Shown here in pieces: positions 21,001 to 33,043 of a DNA stretch of 35,199 bases. Source of the DNA: Didymodactylos carnosus (lineage: Eukaryota; Rotifera; Eurotatoria; Philodinida; Philodinidae); the NCBI GenBank assembly GCA_905250885.1, contig CAJNOQ010001155.1:1-35199 (forward strand), in the 5' to 3' direction. The notes under the pieces are model-generated. The model saw nothing but the letters and a program-made list of their open reading frames with translations. It did not search any database and had not been told where the DNA came from. The translations under genes were made by a program, and so were the position numbers. The stretch's first letter is position 1, and each line of letters begins with the position of its first letter.

Positions 21001-24000
21001 TATAATGTTTTTGACGCTGCTGTTGTTGAACTTTCAACGCAAAACCGGATCCCAAAATTCCCTTTGAAAAGAGAAAGATATAAGAGTTTGTACAAAAACA
21101 AATGACTTGTACTTACGGCTGGCAAAGCAAAAAATGAGATACCAATCAGTGAGCATACAGCCGCAATTAATTTGCCAAAATTTGACGATGGAACACGATC
21201 ACCGTATCCAACCTATAGATCAAATATCAACTATGAAAGAAGTGACATTACTAACTCGATACTTTTCTTACAGTACATAAGGTGATCTAAACAAAGAAGT
21301 TAGAGCAATATTATGTAATCAGAAAAAAAGTAAAATAACTTACAATTCCCCACCATAATGCATCGGCGTACGTGTCAAATTTATGACGATCACTATCTAC
21401 CAAAGTTGTTAAATTTTGCATTAATACCGGTTTAGCATCTTTCTCAACAAGAAACATGATAAATGACGAGAATATCAGTACTAAAAATCCTATGTAAATT
21501 GTTGTTATTAGTTCTTGCCGATGCGCATAAACCACAGATCCAAGCAATTTCCAAGTACCACCTCGACGACTAACAGAAATAACAATTTATTAATTTCTAC
21601 TTTGAGTACAGTAGGAAAAAAAAAGAAGTATTTCCTACTTACTCCATTCTTAGCATGCGCAAAATCTGAAAAAATCTTAAACCTCTCAATGCGCTCGCCG
21701 CAAATACACCACTTCCACCTCGACTGTTTAAACACAATGTAACAGCAGTGGCGACAACCACTGTTAAATCTAAACGAAGAAAAAGAGATATAACAATCAT
21801 TTCAAAAATACAACATAAGTTACCAAGTGCACAAAGCGGTTTTTTCATAAAACGTAATCTGCCCATGAACGTTTGATAACGAGAACGGCAGCCAGAACTC
21901 CATATTCGTAGACTCAGTTCAGCCGTAAGCCAAATAACGACACATATTTCCTACAAAAGTTAATTTATATTCTGACTGACGTGCAAACATGAAAAGAAGC
22001 CTAAATGGAAAAAAATTCTTACTGTATGTAGCAGAATAGTTGAAGCTGTATCCTCATACTGTGGCATCGTTACAATAACACTCAAAAACAAACACAAAAA
22101 CACGGTGACAAAGCTAAAATAAAAAACATTCAATGAATTTCAACAAAAAACTCTAGTTCAGAAAAAACAACTTTTTAAAATTTTATTATATTGCGTTTTC
22201 CAGTACCAACGTGTTATGTTTGACGAGGAAAAATAAAACTCACAAAAAAGCATCAGTATTTCTTCCATTCCTCAGAAATTCGATATTCAGGATGTTTCCC
22301 TGTTAAAAAGCTACTTCAGTTACTAACTATAAGTCTGATCTCGACCAAACTTTCAGAGGTTATTCTCCTTTCTCAAAATGTCGTCACATCAATGGCCAGA
22401 GTTCTTTAAAATCTCTACCCTAGATGGATGACGACAATCTCGGGTTAGTCTTAAATGAATCAAGCACTTACAATGACAAAGTACAAGGGTCTGGGTTTTT
22501 TGTTGTTATTCTGTTAATTTTGTACAGGTATCAGAAACCAAAAATCAAAAAAACCTGACTCAAGCGTTTGCACATTCTTCGCTTTATCAAAAATTACACC
22601 GAAATTTTGACCTCTTAAATGTTATATTCGTAATTATTAGATTTGATCTGAAATCAACGCGAACTTTTCAGCAGATAACCAGATTCGAGACGAAGATTTA
22701 TGAGAAATACGCATACTTATGAAGGAAAAGGAAGATTCTTAAAAAACACACAATATACTTTTTTTGAAAAGCTATACTGTGAAACATTCAGTCTAAAGAT
22801 AATTTATATATGTATATATATATATATCTATATATCTTTCTACAATTCTTTTGATCGTATTGAATTCGGTCCATACGTATGCACACATATACCGTATAAG
22901 TATCTGGCTGTGTGAACTCGCATTTGCTTACGACATCACGTTTTTTTCTCTCATAAGGTCTAAGGAAAACTTGCAGAAAAACCATGAAAATGTGTTTTTT
23001 CGAGACACAAAAATTACTATAATTGAAAGCAAAGATTTTTTGAACTATCATATCACAGACTTTTCTTTTAATAAATCGCCATCTTTGATGAAAATCACAA
23101 TTTCTAAAAGTGGAATTCTTGAAACCGTTCAAAAGATTTACAGAATCAACGGTTATAGATTTCATTTTAAAAAGTTCTTCTCTATAGTTAATGTCAGTTA
23201 GTTATTTCATTTCACAATAAATGAGTTGGCGCTTCTAGATTTAAATTTATAAATAATACTTATCGTTGAAGCTAGAAAAGGTGATGTCGGAATTTATTTT
23301 TATTGGGTTGTAGGAGTTTTCGCTTATTATGAAATGTAGCCTGTACACATGCCATATTGATAGTTTTTTATTCGTTCTAAGTTTGATCGGTCTCTAATTA
23401 ATCTCGTAGCGACAATCATGAGTATCGAATCTTTTACTAAGCAGATATCAAGCTTTGTAAAATAAATACTTTTGTGGTTAACTAGTCCTTTGATTTTGTT
23501 AACAATACGTGTTTGCTACGCAGACAAATTGGGCTCTTATAGCAACATTCGGGTAAGTCCAAAATTATGGAATGAAAGCCGTGAGAATTTCCTTGTATAC
23601 CATTAGAAAGAGATGAGTTCATATAGTAAAATATTAGCAGATCACAGGTATTCGGTGATCTTAAGCATCTGGTAAAAAATAAAATCTGAAGAGAAACATA
23701 TGAAAAACGCGGATATCAATGTTATAACGTAAACGCATATATTCTGGCGAATGTTTTCCTATTGTCAAATAGAGTAGACAGTTCCATTTATAGTCAGTAA
23801 TATCTAAAAATGCGTAAATTTCATTTAAAATATGTGCAGCATCCATAAGAATATTATCAAATTGACTGAAACTTTTGCATAATGTTAACCACTTCTAAAT
23901 ATTAGTAATCTGAAAATTTTCTTTTAGTTAATGAGATATGTGTGTATCAGAGCCCGAAACGAAGCGAAGATTCGTCGAGACGAGGCAAGATTTTGAAATT

Positions 24001-27000
24001 GTCAGGCGAGGCGAGGTGAAGCAGTTTAAAAAAAATTGGAAACGAATCGAAGCGAAGCGAGGTTGAATGCGTTCGAGGCGACAAAATCTTGCCTCGTTTC
24101 GGGCTCTGATGTGTATTGAGATGATATATCAAAGCAGAGAATATTGTAAACGTGTTTGTGAGTAAGAACAATGTGAGAAATCAAAAAAAACTAATTCTCC
24201 ACTATGAAAAAACTTATATTAAATGTAAAAAACTTTTGGACACGTTACTATGGACACATCACTTTTGATGAGACGTGTCAAAAAATGCATTATTTTTAAG
24301 CTGTCGACCTTCCGATATTGCTATGTTGACGAACAATATGGGATTACAAATATCTTTTTTAAACGGAGTCATTTTAACTTTCAACAAGACGAATATAATT
24401 TAAATAAACAGCAACTAAAAATTCTCAAATAGGAATTAGAACATGTTATTGAATCAGTTCAATTCGATCAAATGATCGGAGTAAAAAAACAGCATAATGA
24501 CTTTTGTACATCGTGCAGGTGTATAGCATCCGGACAAGAATGTCATTTAGAAAAAACAAAGGGAAAAATTATAATTTGGTTTTTTTCTAATTTTGAGAAA
24601 ACGTTTTTAATTCTAATTATTGTCATTTCCTCATTTAACGTCCCTCCCATCAAATTTTTTTCTCTTCTACGCCTTGTACTCAACTCGAATAAAATTTCAG
24701 AAACTAAAGCGTATTCGCTAGACAAAATCCAACGCACTTCCTGTCTATTTCCTACTAAGATTTTTTAAGATTTAGGATTCACCTAATAACTTCCTAGTAG
24801 GAGCCTAAACAGCTAGGATCCTACTAGGATTTCGCTTAAGTTTGCTTAGGATCCTAAGAAATTAAAGCAAAATTCTTGTAGGATATGTTTTGGATTTTGT
24901 CGGGAAAGTCATAGAGATTTTACCAGATTTGTCTGAATTATGATAAAAAAGTTTAAGTTCAAAATACATCTTAAATCATTTGAGAGTTTTAGTTGATGCG
25001 ATGTGCGAAATGGGACCTTCAGCAGAATGCATTTTTCTCACGTTTATCAATAGCTACAAAAATTGTGTCAAAGTGATCGTGTAGACACCCAGAATTAAAA
25101 AATGATTTTAATGAATTTTTAAATTACTTGTCCGTTGATTTTTGTCACTGATTATAAGTTGAAAATGGAAAATGATCGGTTCTTATGTTTATTAATCTGC
25201 AAAAATATGCTCCAGCGCAGGAACGAATTTTAAAAAAAAAACTTCATAGTCAATCTCGATATTTTGATTTCAATTATCAATTTTGAGAATAAAATTTCTC
25301 CATTTTTAAAGACAAAATGTGCTACAAAGTTTTGACTATTTTCACAAAAATTAAAAATATTTGTGTTGTCCATTTCAAATTCAGTTTAAGCTTATAGAAG
25401 AATGCTTATGAATTTCTATTACGAAGCTACATACAGATATGTCAGATCTTGTTCTAAAAAGAAGACTTTCTTATTCAAATCTAGATATTCTCAAAACAAG
25501 ATTTCAACATTTACATATTAGAATTCTGATCAAAACTATTCGAAAACTAAGTTATTTTTTTGTATATAACATATCGGATACCTATGGCACCCGAGCAAAT
25601 GGATTAAAATGTCGTCGACTATAGTTTTAAATCTACCCTCAATAGTTGATCTGCAATGATCATTTTATTTTCTCTCAAGTGACTCTAGTTCATTCGACAA
25701 TATTGAAATATATTTATGACTTATGAACATTATACGACGCGTACTGAGATATGTTGGATGATGCATCAGTCACCGTCGTCTTTCATTGTCGTTCCACTAC
25801 GAATTTAACTTTGAATATATCTGTGAAGGTATTTTTCAATAAATGAAAATGATACTTACACTAGAGTATGATAAATTCCTGCTTTGTATCCTCTTGGTCG
25901 TTCAAGAAAATTATGTATTCTCGATTGTGTTCGTCTATAGTTAGGTGAACGACGTTGAATTGGATGTATCAAAATTGGTTTTCCTAATAGTGAAACACGT
26001 TTTTCTAACAATAAACGACTATCTTGTGCTGATAATCCGACCAACGGACGATATTTTAATGGAGATACATAAACAGGTTTGAAATCATTTGCTGTTGACG
26101 ATGCTGTGGTTGATGGAATAAAATCTCTCATATTTAAATAATCAGGCTTTGATAAATGATCAGCAGAATATTTGACTGATGTTGACAATGAGCTACAACT
26201 ATCATTTAACAATAAATAAGATGGATTTGTAATTAAAGTGGAGGTTGTTGAAATAGTTTTTGGTTGATCAACAAATGTAACACTTTGTTTCGATGATGAT
26301 GGTTGAGCGTTTGGGTGTTTGTTATTGTCTATGGATGATTGATAATTGAACGAAGACTTTTTCAACAGCCAAGCATTATCTTCATTTATTATTATTTTTT
26401 CTTTTTTAGCTTTTTCTATTAGTACTGATGGTTGATTCTGACGATGACGGCTGTAATAATAATAATGTTCTTCCCTTGTTTTTTCTCCTTTTTTTTTACT
26501 AGTACCACACGTTTTACTAGTACGACAATTATTTGTTTGAACAAAAAATCGATCATCGCCAATATGTTGTTGCATATTATCCTTTTCATTGTTTTTTCTT
26601 TTACCGTTTTCACCGTTCACACAATCATCTTCGCTTTCCTCTTCAACATAATAATCAGAATCATTACTGTTACTATCATCATTATTATTAGAACCTAGAT
26701 GATGTTGGAAATTTTTTTCTTGTCGTTCAGAAGAAATCGTTTTTCGTAGTATTGATCGTGGAATTATTTTAGATGGATATTTTTTATTATTATTTGTTGA
26801 ATCAATCAATAATGAACGTTTTATATTAGTCGTTTTTTCCAATAATCGTCCATTATCATCTTCAATACTAGTCGTACTTTCTTCACCATCACCACTTAAA
26901 TTAACTAATACATCATTTAAAGTAAAGGATAAGTTTTTTACAACACTAGTACTTTGATTTTCTTCTTGTTCCTCTTTTTTGACAAGAGTTTTTGAATAAG

Positions 27001-27367
27001 AAGACAAAGAAGATGACATTTGTTGTTGCTGTTCTATTACTGAACATTTTGTGGCGATAGACGTATTTTCTACTGATGATGATGATAAACCTTTTTGATC
27101 TAATATAAAACTGACTTTTTGTTGTTCTTTTTTATTTATTTTCGTTTTATCTATCATTGGTGAAACATATGGTGATTGAGAGGATACTGTTGATGAGGAT
27201 GATGATGTCAACAAAACGTGTAACAAAGATGAATCGATATTTTCAGGTAAAGTGAAATCAATATTTTCCACCGGGAATTGACCCAATTCATGACCCGATT
27301 GATGACCCAATTGATCATTATTGTTGTTCAATACATACGATGTGTTTAATTCATTAGATTTAGCCAT
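18054..27367 (-). CDS. KCNQ (Kv7) voltage-gated potassium channel, 12 exons
   Basis: Pore-forming subunit of a slow delayed-rectifier K+ channel in the plasma membrane. Exons (minus): 25860-27367, 22023-22113, 21824-21950, 21643-21769, 21344-21569, 21272-21286, 21117-21212, 20871-21061, 19031-19189, 18718-18975, 18563-18653, 18054-18497; 1110 codons, phase-consistent at every GT-AG junction. N-terminus 1-480 is low complexity; [10 protein letters not shown] precedes S1 (about 499-522). S2 is about 533-554, S3 about 575-592, S4 [16 protein letters not shown] about 603-618, S5 about 635-655. The filter TVGYGD is 698-703 and S6 ends [13 protein letters not shown]. Helix A has an IQ-type [12 protein letters not shown]. 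Helix B is [16 protein letters not shown], followed by [16 protein letters not shown] and an assembly coiled coil ([18 protein letters not shown]). The intron at ALPA|GILG matches the position I recall from vertebrate KCNQ1. The Ser/Pro/Arg-rich C-tail is divergent. Family membership is firm; the subtype is not resolved. Confidence 0.96.
19190..20870 (-). other. KCNQ intron 8 (1.68 kb)
   Basis: Donor CTGCTCC|gtatgtg and acceptor ttctgtttgtctattcctag. It separates the helix-A exon from the linker exon and houses a foldback element (20123-20592), which explains part of its size. The plus-strand ORF at 19947-20150 inside it has no support. Confidence 0.8.
20123..20592. mobile_element. Foldback element in KCNQ intron 8
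   Basis: Left arm about 20123-20280 and right arm about 20433-20592 are imperfect inverted repeats of roughly 150 bp, about 80% alike by eye. Shared blocks include acgaaacRttagaag, gaacattgaaatacaa, acggaYtctctaatta, gaaaaaatcattt and cgattctgtttg. The spacer is about 150 nt. No target duplication or coding content was seen. Confidence 0.7.
21272..21286 (-). other. 15-nt microexon of KCNQ (pore helix)
   Basis: KCNQ exon 6 reads ATCACCTTATGTACT (codons I-T-L-C-T), phase 0 at both ends. It is bounded by tttgtttag upstream and gtaagaaaag downstream, between introns of 57 and 59 nt. Without it the pore helix would run from WWGI straight to VGYGD and lack five residues. With it the WWG-to-GYGD spacing equals the spacing I recall for vertebrate KCNQ channels. 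Confidence 0.88.
23948..24108. mobile_element. 161-bp hAT-like MITE
   Basis: Terminal inverted repeats CAGAGCCCGAAACGA and TCGTTTCGGGCTCTG. The 8-bp flanks are gtgtgtat (23940-23947) and atgtgtat (24109-24116), one mismatch, as expected for hAT insertions. The interior is made of GC-rich words, cgaagcgaag and gaggcgaggcgagg, in both orientations. This is very unlike the AT-rich surroundings. No protein. Confidence 0.85.
24740..24890. repeat. Island of AGGATCCT words
   Basis: Words such as cctactaag, cctagtagg, aggatcctactagg, gcttaggatcctaag and tgtaggat recur in both orientations over about 150 bp within KCNQ intron 1. Boundaries are unclear. The architecture resembles the islands at 10.1-10.5 and 10.7-12.0 kb, with a different word. 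Confidence 0.6.
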
Positions 27368-28660
27368 TTCATGTCAGTCTAACTTTTCTTCATTTTCATT
27401 TATTCTAGAACATATAGGAAAAAGAGAAAGAATTAAGCGCTTATTACCAACACATATAGAAAAAAACAAATTTATTTAGGAGATAAACGGAAGTCTGATG
27501 AGAGAAAATTAAGACAACTATTTCCGGAAGTATCATATTATTTATCATCGTTAATGAATGATTTTTTAAAAATTTTGAAGTCTAATGACATCTATCCATC
27601 AAAACTAAATGATGTAAGATTATTGCATTTTTGTTATTGATTTTAAAATGAAAATAGATGGTTTTTCTTTTTCTTTTTCAGTCTCATGGGTTATTTTCTA
27701 AATGTATTCATAAAATGAGTACATTTATTTTGAATGAGCAAAAAGTAAAAGTTTCAAATAGTTCAATTTTTGAGTTTCAATTTGTCAATATTTAAATCTC
27801 AGATAATATTGACCTATTTCTCATATTCTAATTGTTATTCTTTCATCTGAAAAAGTTTCTGTAGTCGAACTAATATATAAAGAAAGTCAATTTCACACCT
27901 TTGTAATTTTACATTTCAATATTCAAAAAACATGCATAAAAATGTTTACCTGTAATACAAGTCAGGCACATTTGTAAATTACGATTATGTTTTTTAAGCA
28001 TAGCATTGCACGCTAGAAAGAGGAGATACAAATGAACTATCTAAAAAGAAGATTTAAAAAAACCAAAAAAAAATAATTCTCCATTTTATATAGTAAATGT
28101 TAAGCAGGGTTGTATGCATAATTTAAAAAATCTATCAATTCAAAATAGGTTTTTCATTTTAGAAAATAATTCACATTCTATAGTCATACTTGTTAATCTT
28201 AGTGGTTTAATTAGACATTGAATTTTTCAACATTTGAACTCTTCATGTTTTTTATTCCCTCTAATCTCAGCGTCTCATAAACCATCGAGTACAAGATACG
28301 TCTGGGTCATTTAATGCTATTTAAATGTGAATGAGTGTGCTAAAAAACAAGAGATACGTTGTTCTCTGCTATTCAAAAAAATCTAATACAAATTGTTATG
28401 AACCTTTCGTGTGAATTAATTATCTTAAACAAATACTACAAACCATTGTTCCATTGTTTTGACAAAAAAAAAAACATATAGCATAGAGAGTCTTTTGTTT
28501 TTTGTTGATGTTGATCAAGTGTAGATAGATAATATATATATTTCTTTTTTTTTCTCTATTCTCAAGCTGCTATTTAAAACATTTCTTTTCACATAATTGT
28601 ATAGTCTCTATAAAGTCAAAATCTATATCCGTATTGTGAAGAATGTGTGAACGATACACT
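27368..28660. promoter_or_regulatory. Upstream region of KCNQ
   Basis: The 5' flank and probable 5' UTR of the minus-strand KCNQ gene, whose ATG is at 27365-27367. AT-rich, with no exon or firm promoter motif visible. Further non-coding 5' exons could lie here. Confidence 0.3.
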
Positions 28661-28667
28661 AGTCAAA

Positions 28668-28708
28668 CTATGGTCATGATGGTGATGAGGATGATGATGA
28701 TGATGATA

Positions 28709-28740
<32 letters not shown>

Positions 28741-28801
28741 GACGATGATGATGACGATGATGATGATGATGATGGTAATGATGATGATGATGATGATAAT
28801 A
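28668..28801. repeat. ATG/CAT trinucleotide microsatellite
   Basis: A run of gat/atg triplets with occasional gac, gag and gat-aat interruptions. Read on the minus strand it gives a poly-His frame (28616-28879) and on the plus strand a poly-Met frame. The flanks are not protein-like and no splice sites fit, so I treat it as a non-coding repeat. Confidence 0.85.
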
Positions 28802-31800
28802 GGAAACTTGTCTTTTCAAAAAATGTATTTCTATTTTTCCTTCTTTCCCATTTCCTTTTCTACTATATTCTTCTTTCATCTTTTATCATTTAATAGATTT
28901 CTTTTGAAAAATATTTCCTTTTTTTTCTCTATTGTTATTAGTCGGTCAGCAAAAGAAAGGCGTTTGAAGTCAATAACCCATTATATATATAAATGTGTAA
29001 TAAAAGTTGAAGTAAATTAGTTTTAGATGATCAACTTCTAACCAAGTTTAAATTTAATTGATAAAAAAAAAAAAAAAAACTAAAAAAAAATTTCGAGTGT
29101 ACTAAAACTGATTACACTGTTGTCGTTATTAATGAACGTGTATAAGTGTATGTGTATGGATATGTAAGTCTTAAATATATAGTATTAATTTAATAAGAAT
29201 AAATATGCAAAAAAATGATATCAACATTTTTCATGCTGTTCTTAATAGAACTGATTATGATAGAAAAGAGTAATACTTAGGATCTCGAATTTTAATCTGT
29301 ATAATAATGTATTAATACTCGTAACTATTAATAGTTAGTTCGTCTAATATATTTTACATGCTTTTTGTCTTCATCTCTATTTTTCTTTTCCTCTACTCTA
29401 ACCTAATATAGTGCAATACCATGTTAGGGAAAAAGGAGAAAGATAATGCATTTTTATCACAATATTTTTTGATAGTTAATTTGTATTTTAGCACTTGTGT
29501 TAAAACAAGACAGAAAAAAAACTTATTTAGAAACGCGATATAATAAGAAAAAAAATATTTTTTTTTCTGTTTTTTTTTAAACTAGTAAAAAAAAAAAAAT
29601 CAATATTTCGAAATTCTTTGTGTAGAGTGGGCCGACTAAACCTTCAAGCATCAATAGACCGATTGTTAATAATAATAAACACGTATAAATAGAGTGAGTG
29701 AAGTGTGACAGGGTTCGTATAAATCATTTCGCTTCAAAATTTTTTTGGAAAATATAAATTGTAGATTTTCTTGTTGTTTCTACAAAACAAAAAGAAGTTT
29801 ACTACAGATATATATATATTCCTATTTAAAAGTTTTAATGAGGCGCATACATTTTGAGTCATTATCTGATTGTGTACAATTGATAAAAACCTTTTCGAGT
29901 ATAAAAGAGATTTTAACTTAATTTTATTTCATGAGAGTTAAGGTACATTTAGTACATTTATTCTCAATATTTTGATGATTCTAAAATACTGTATCTCAAC
30001 TATTTAATTTATACACATATAACAGACATAAAAATATCTAGAGAATACATTGTGGATCATTGAAAAGTCAGTTACTGTAAATATTTTGAGTTGACTAATC
30101 ACATTTATTATCAGAATAGTCTCTCTGGCGCTCTCTTCTGATGTATCTACTTACTTGTTATTATTATTATTATTAAATTTATTTACTCTCTTTCTCTCTC
30201 TCTCTTTTTTCTCTTCCTTTTCCACTATGGCTATCCTTCTCTAGTATTATTCTAGATGTTGTCTATGTTAAATATTTTATTCAATACGAACTTGTTACAT
30301 TTCTTTGTTGTTACATACATCGACATATAAACAAAAAAAAAAAGAGACATACATATTTTTGTTTTAAAAGCAAAAAAGAAAAAATCGAAGTATGTGAATG
30401 ATTATCTGTTGATTAATTCTAAGTATTTATCACGAACATGTTTCACACTTTTGACGTCGGAGACAAAAGCCTTGACAATAAAAATGTCAAAAATCCAAAC
30501 GAGCGAATAAAATATATTCATTTATCATCACATCTCTAGTCACAAAATGAATAAAATGATACACTCACTCATTCACTTCCCTTCAAAAAAAAAAAAAAAA
30601 TCTTTTATGTTTGATTTCTTTTTTTTATGATAAATAAGTGAATAAAAAAAACTATCAGGAAATATAACCTCTATTTAAAAGCATAGTATACCTTTGTTTG
30701 CTCAAAAAACTTTTACTCTTCTAAATAAGTTACGTGTTATGAAACTGAATTGCATAAGCTCACTTATTTAATAAGAGAATAATCACGTAAAAGACTATGA
30801 TCTCCATTTTCTCTTGTCTCTATAGCATAGGTGCTTGAGGTAAAAATCCCAATTTTAACTGGAATTTTTCTTACTACTATTTAATGTTTGAACTATTTAA
30901 TAAACCAAATGTTAATAATTCGAATAACATCATTGCATAGTCTTATAATTGTAAACAAACATATAATATTCCCTTGTGATGTATCGAAGATGCAATTTTC
31001 TTAATTTCTTTTTTAAATTTTCATTCAGCATCTGGCACATTTATTAATGTTAAACATTACGTAAAATTACAAAATGGCTATGATTTTTCAAAATATAATA
31101 ATGTACAAGAAAAAAAAATGATGTCCAATAGCATTTATAAAAATTTATTCATTTATAAAATTTTTATAAATTCATTCATAACTAGAGTGTATTCACGGTA
31201 GAAAAGAGCTATTTTCGTGTACTAGTCTTATAATCCTTCAAATAACGAAAAACCATTAAACAGACACGATGTCATTAATTCTATGGTTTATTGTCGCTTA
31301 TATTCAAGAAAAAGATGGAACAAAAAATAGCATGCAAAAAATTTATACTGAGTGGGAATCTTTTTTTGAATATGTAATGAATGATTGATTATCCTATTCT
31401 CCTGCTACATTAGAGTGAAACACGCTTGGTCAAATTTTGTCACTATTATAGTCTAAAATGATTAGTGTGATTAACCGATTTTCTATTATTAATCTTTTAA
31501 AAATTTATTTTGAGAGTTTTCTGTCTTATCAACTCATAAGGTGCTAGTAAATAATAAAGATAAGTTTTTTCTTTTTGTTTTCGTCTTGTCAATAACACTT
31601 AGTTAGTGTTATATTATGAAAAAATAAGAATAAGAGAGAGAACGAAGAGAGAATGCAAATGAACGTTATATGTTTTCGTTAAAACAAAAGAAAACGAAGA
31701 AAATTATGAGATTATAATGAAATATGCTGGTTTTTCTCTTTTTTTTTGTTTCAAAAATAATACGGAAATAATTACCTCTATATCAAATAAGTACTGTGAC

Positions 31801-33043
31801 AAGTAAACGTGTTTGATTTAAAAAAGAAAAATAGTATAGAAGAAAACGTCAATCAGAGTCTTGGTGTACATAACTAGTGCTTCTTCAGTCAATATGTAGT
31901 ACAAAGACAAAAATGCTCATATATATGCCTTCTTGAAACTACTTACGTTGAAAGCACTAAAATCATCAAGAGAATACCGTAAATTGCAGAACGAGCGACG
32001 CTTTTATAGGGAAAATATGCCAAAAGTAGTGTTCCTGTTCATGTACAACATACACTAATGTAATTTGAATGCTTTTTAATACCAGATGAAGTACGTTCTC
32101 GACTCGGTGTCAAACGATCGATTTCATAATTTGACTTATCTGCTTTCACATTCTCAAAAAACATGACATAATTCTTATACTTTTGTTCATTTCTTGGTGA
32201 AAAGTACTATGTTTGTCATAACGAAATATGGAAATGTTGCACAACTTAAGATAAAATGACAACACATATTATGTCGACAAGATTAAATCACTATTTATAA
32301 GCTAAATACAGAAAACATTGAACAAATATCTCTGTAAACAACTTTTTATGAGCATGAGAGCTAGAAACGGTAAGGCTTTCCCCCTAAGATGACAAAGTTT
32401 TGTAACATTACAAGCACGTCTCAGTTCTGGAAACATTCGTCTCGAACAAAAAACAAATGATATACAAGATCCATTATGATTAGCGCAGTTCGAAAAACAC
32501 AAACTATTTTGACATGGTTGGCATTAATGAAGTAGATGTCTTTTAGAAAACGCCAAAAGTAGAAAAGTGACCAGTTGCTTCAAAGGAACGATATTCTATA
32601 TCCCATTGTTCATGAACAAATCTCATCTGATGTCAAACCTTACTTGATTTAACTAGTGATCAGAAAACAGAGCTGTAACTATTTTTTGCTAAAATTGATA
32701 GACATGATGCGATGGTATAGAGAGAATGAACATTTCTAAGTATTATTTGATAGTTAATTTAAACTGAGAAAAAAAGAGACATTAAAATAAGTAACAGATT
32801 AATGAATCTTTATGTTTATATCTGAATGTGATACAAATAATGAATAAGAAAATATGTATACTCCTTAAAAATTGATAACCAAACGTTGTACTCTCATTAC
32901 AGTTTCCAACTCAGCAGGGAATAACACCTGCTCTACACCTGACTGTTGAGCAACAAGATACTATTATCCTTTTCAAAATAAAAGGCATGTGGCTGTTTTT
33001 TGAATAACGTTTGTTAAAAAGCAGCTAAACAAATTCCAGTTTT
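28802..33043. other. Long gene-free AT-rich interval
   Basis: No exon recognised on either strand. It holds poly-A/T runs, a (TTA)n stretch near 30161, a CT-rich tract near 30190 and many short hairpins of low complexity. A minus-strand frame at 32302-32550 has a Cys-rich stretch (CQNSLCFSNCANHNGSC then CNVTKLC) that is noted under findings but not called as a gene. Confidence 0.5.

Larger units (their letters stand above)
22114..25859 (-). other. KCNQ intron 1 (3.75 kb)
   Basis: Donor CTCTAGT|gtaagtatc after exon 1 and acceptor tttttattttag before the S1 exon. It holds a hAT-like MITE (23948-24108), an AGGATCCT word island (about 24740-24890) and a short TA repeat near 22806. The ORFs in it (22700-23201, 23661-23846, 24250-24768, 25439-25624) show no domains or splice support. 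The minus-strand frame 23661-23846 (ending [13 protein letters not shown]) looks the most protein-like but is unrecognised. Confidence 0.8.

Noticed and set aside
22700..23201. Overlapping ORFs on both strands in KCNQ intron 1
   Set aside because: No conserved motifs and no splice partners. Length is expected by chance in this stretch.
26432..26698. Hydrophobic plus-strand ORF and a second minus-strand ORF (26419-26613)
   Set aside because: Both are shadows of the long KCNQ exon 1. The hydrophobicity comes from the complement of Asn/Lys-rich codons.
28616..28879. Histidine-rich protein on the minus strand, or Met-rich protein on the plus strand
   Set aside because: Both come from one trinucleotide microsatellite. 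The flanks are not protein-like and no splice signals fit.
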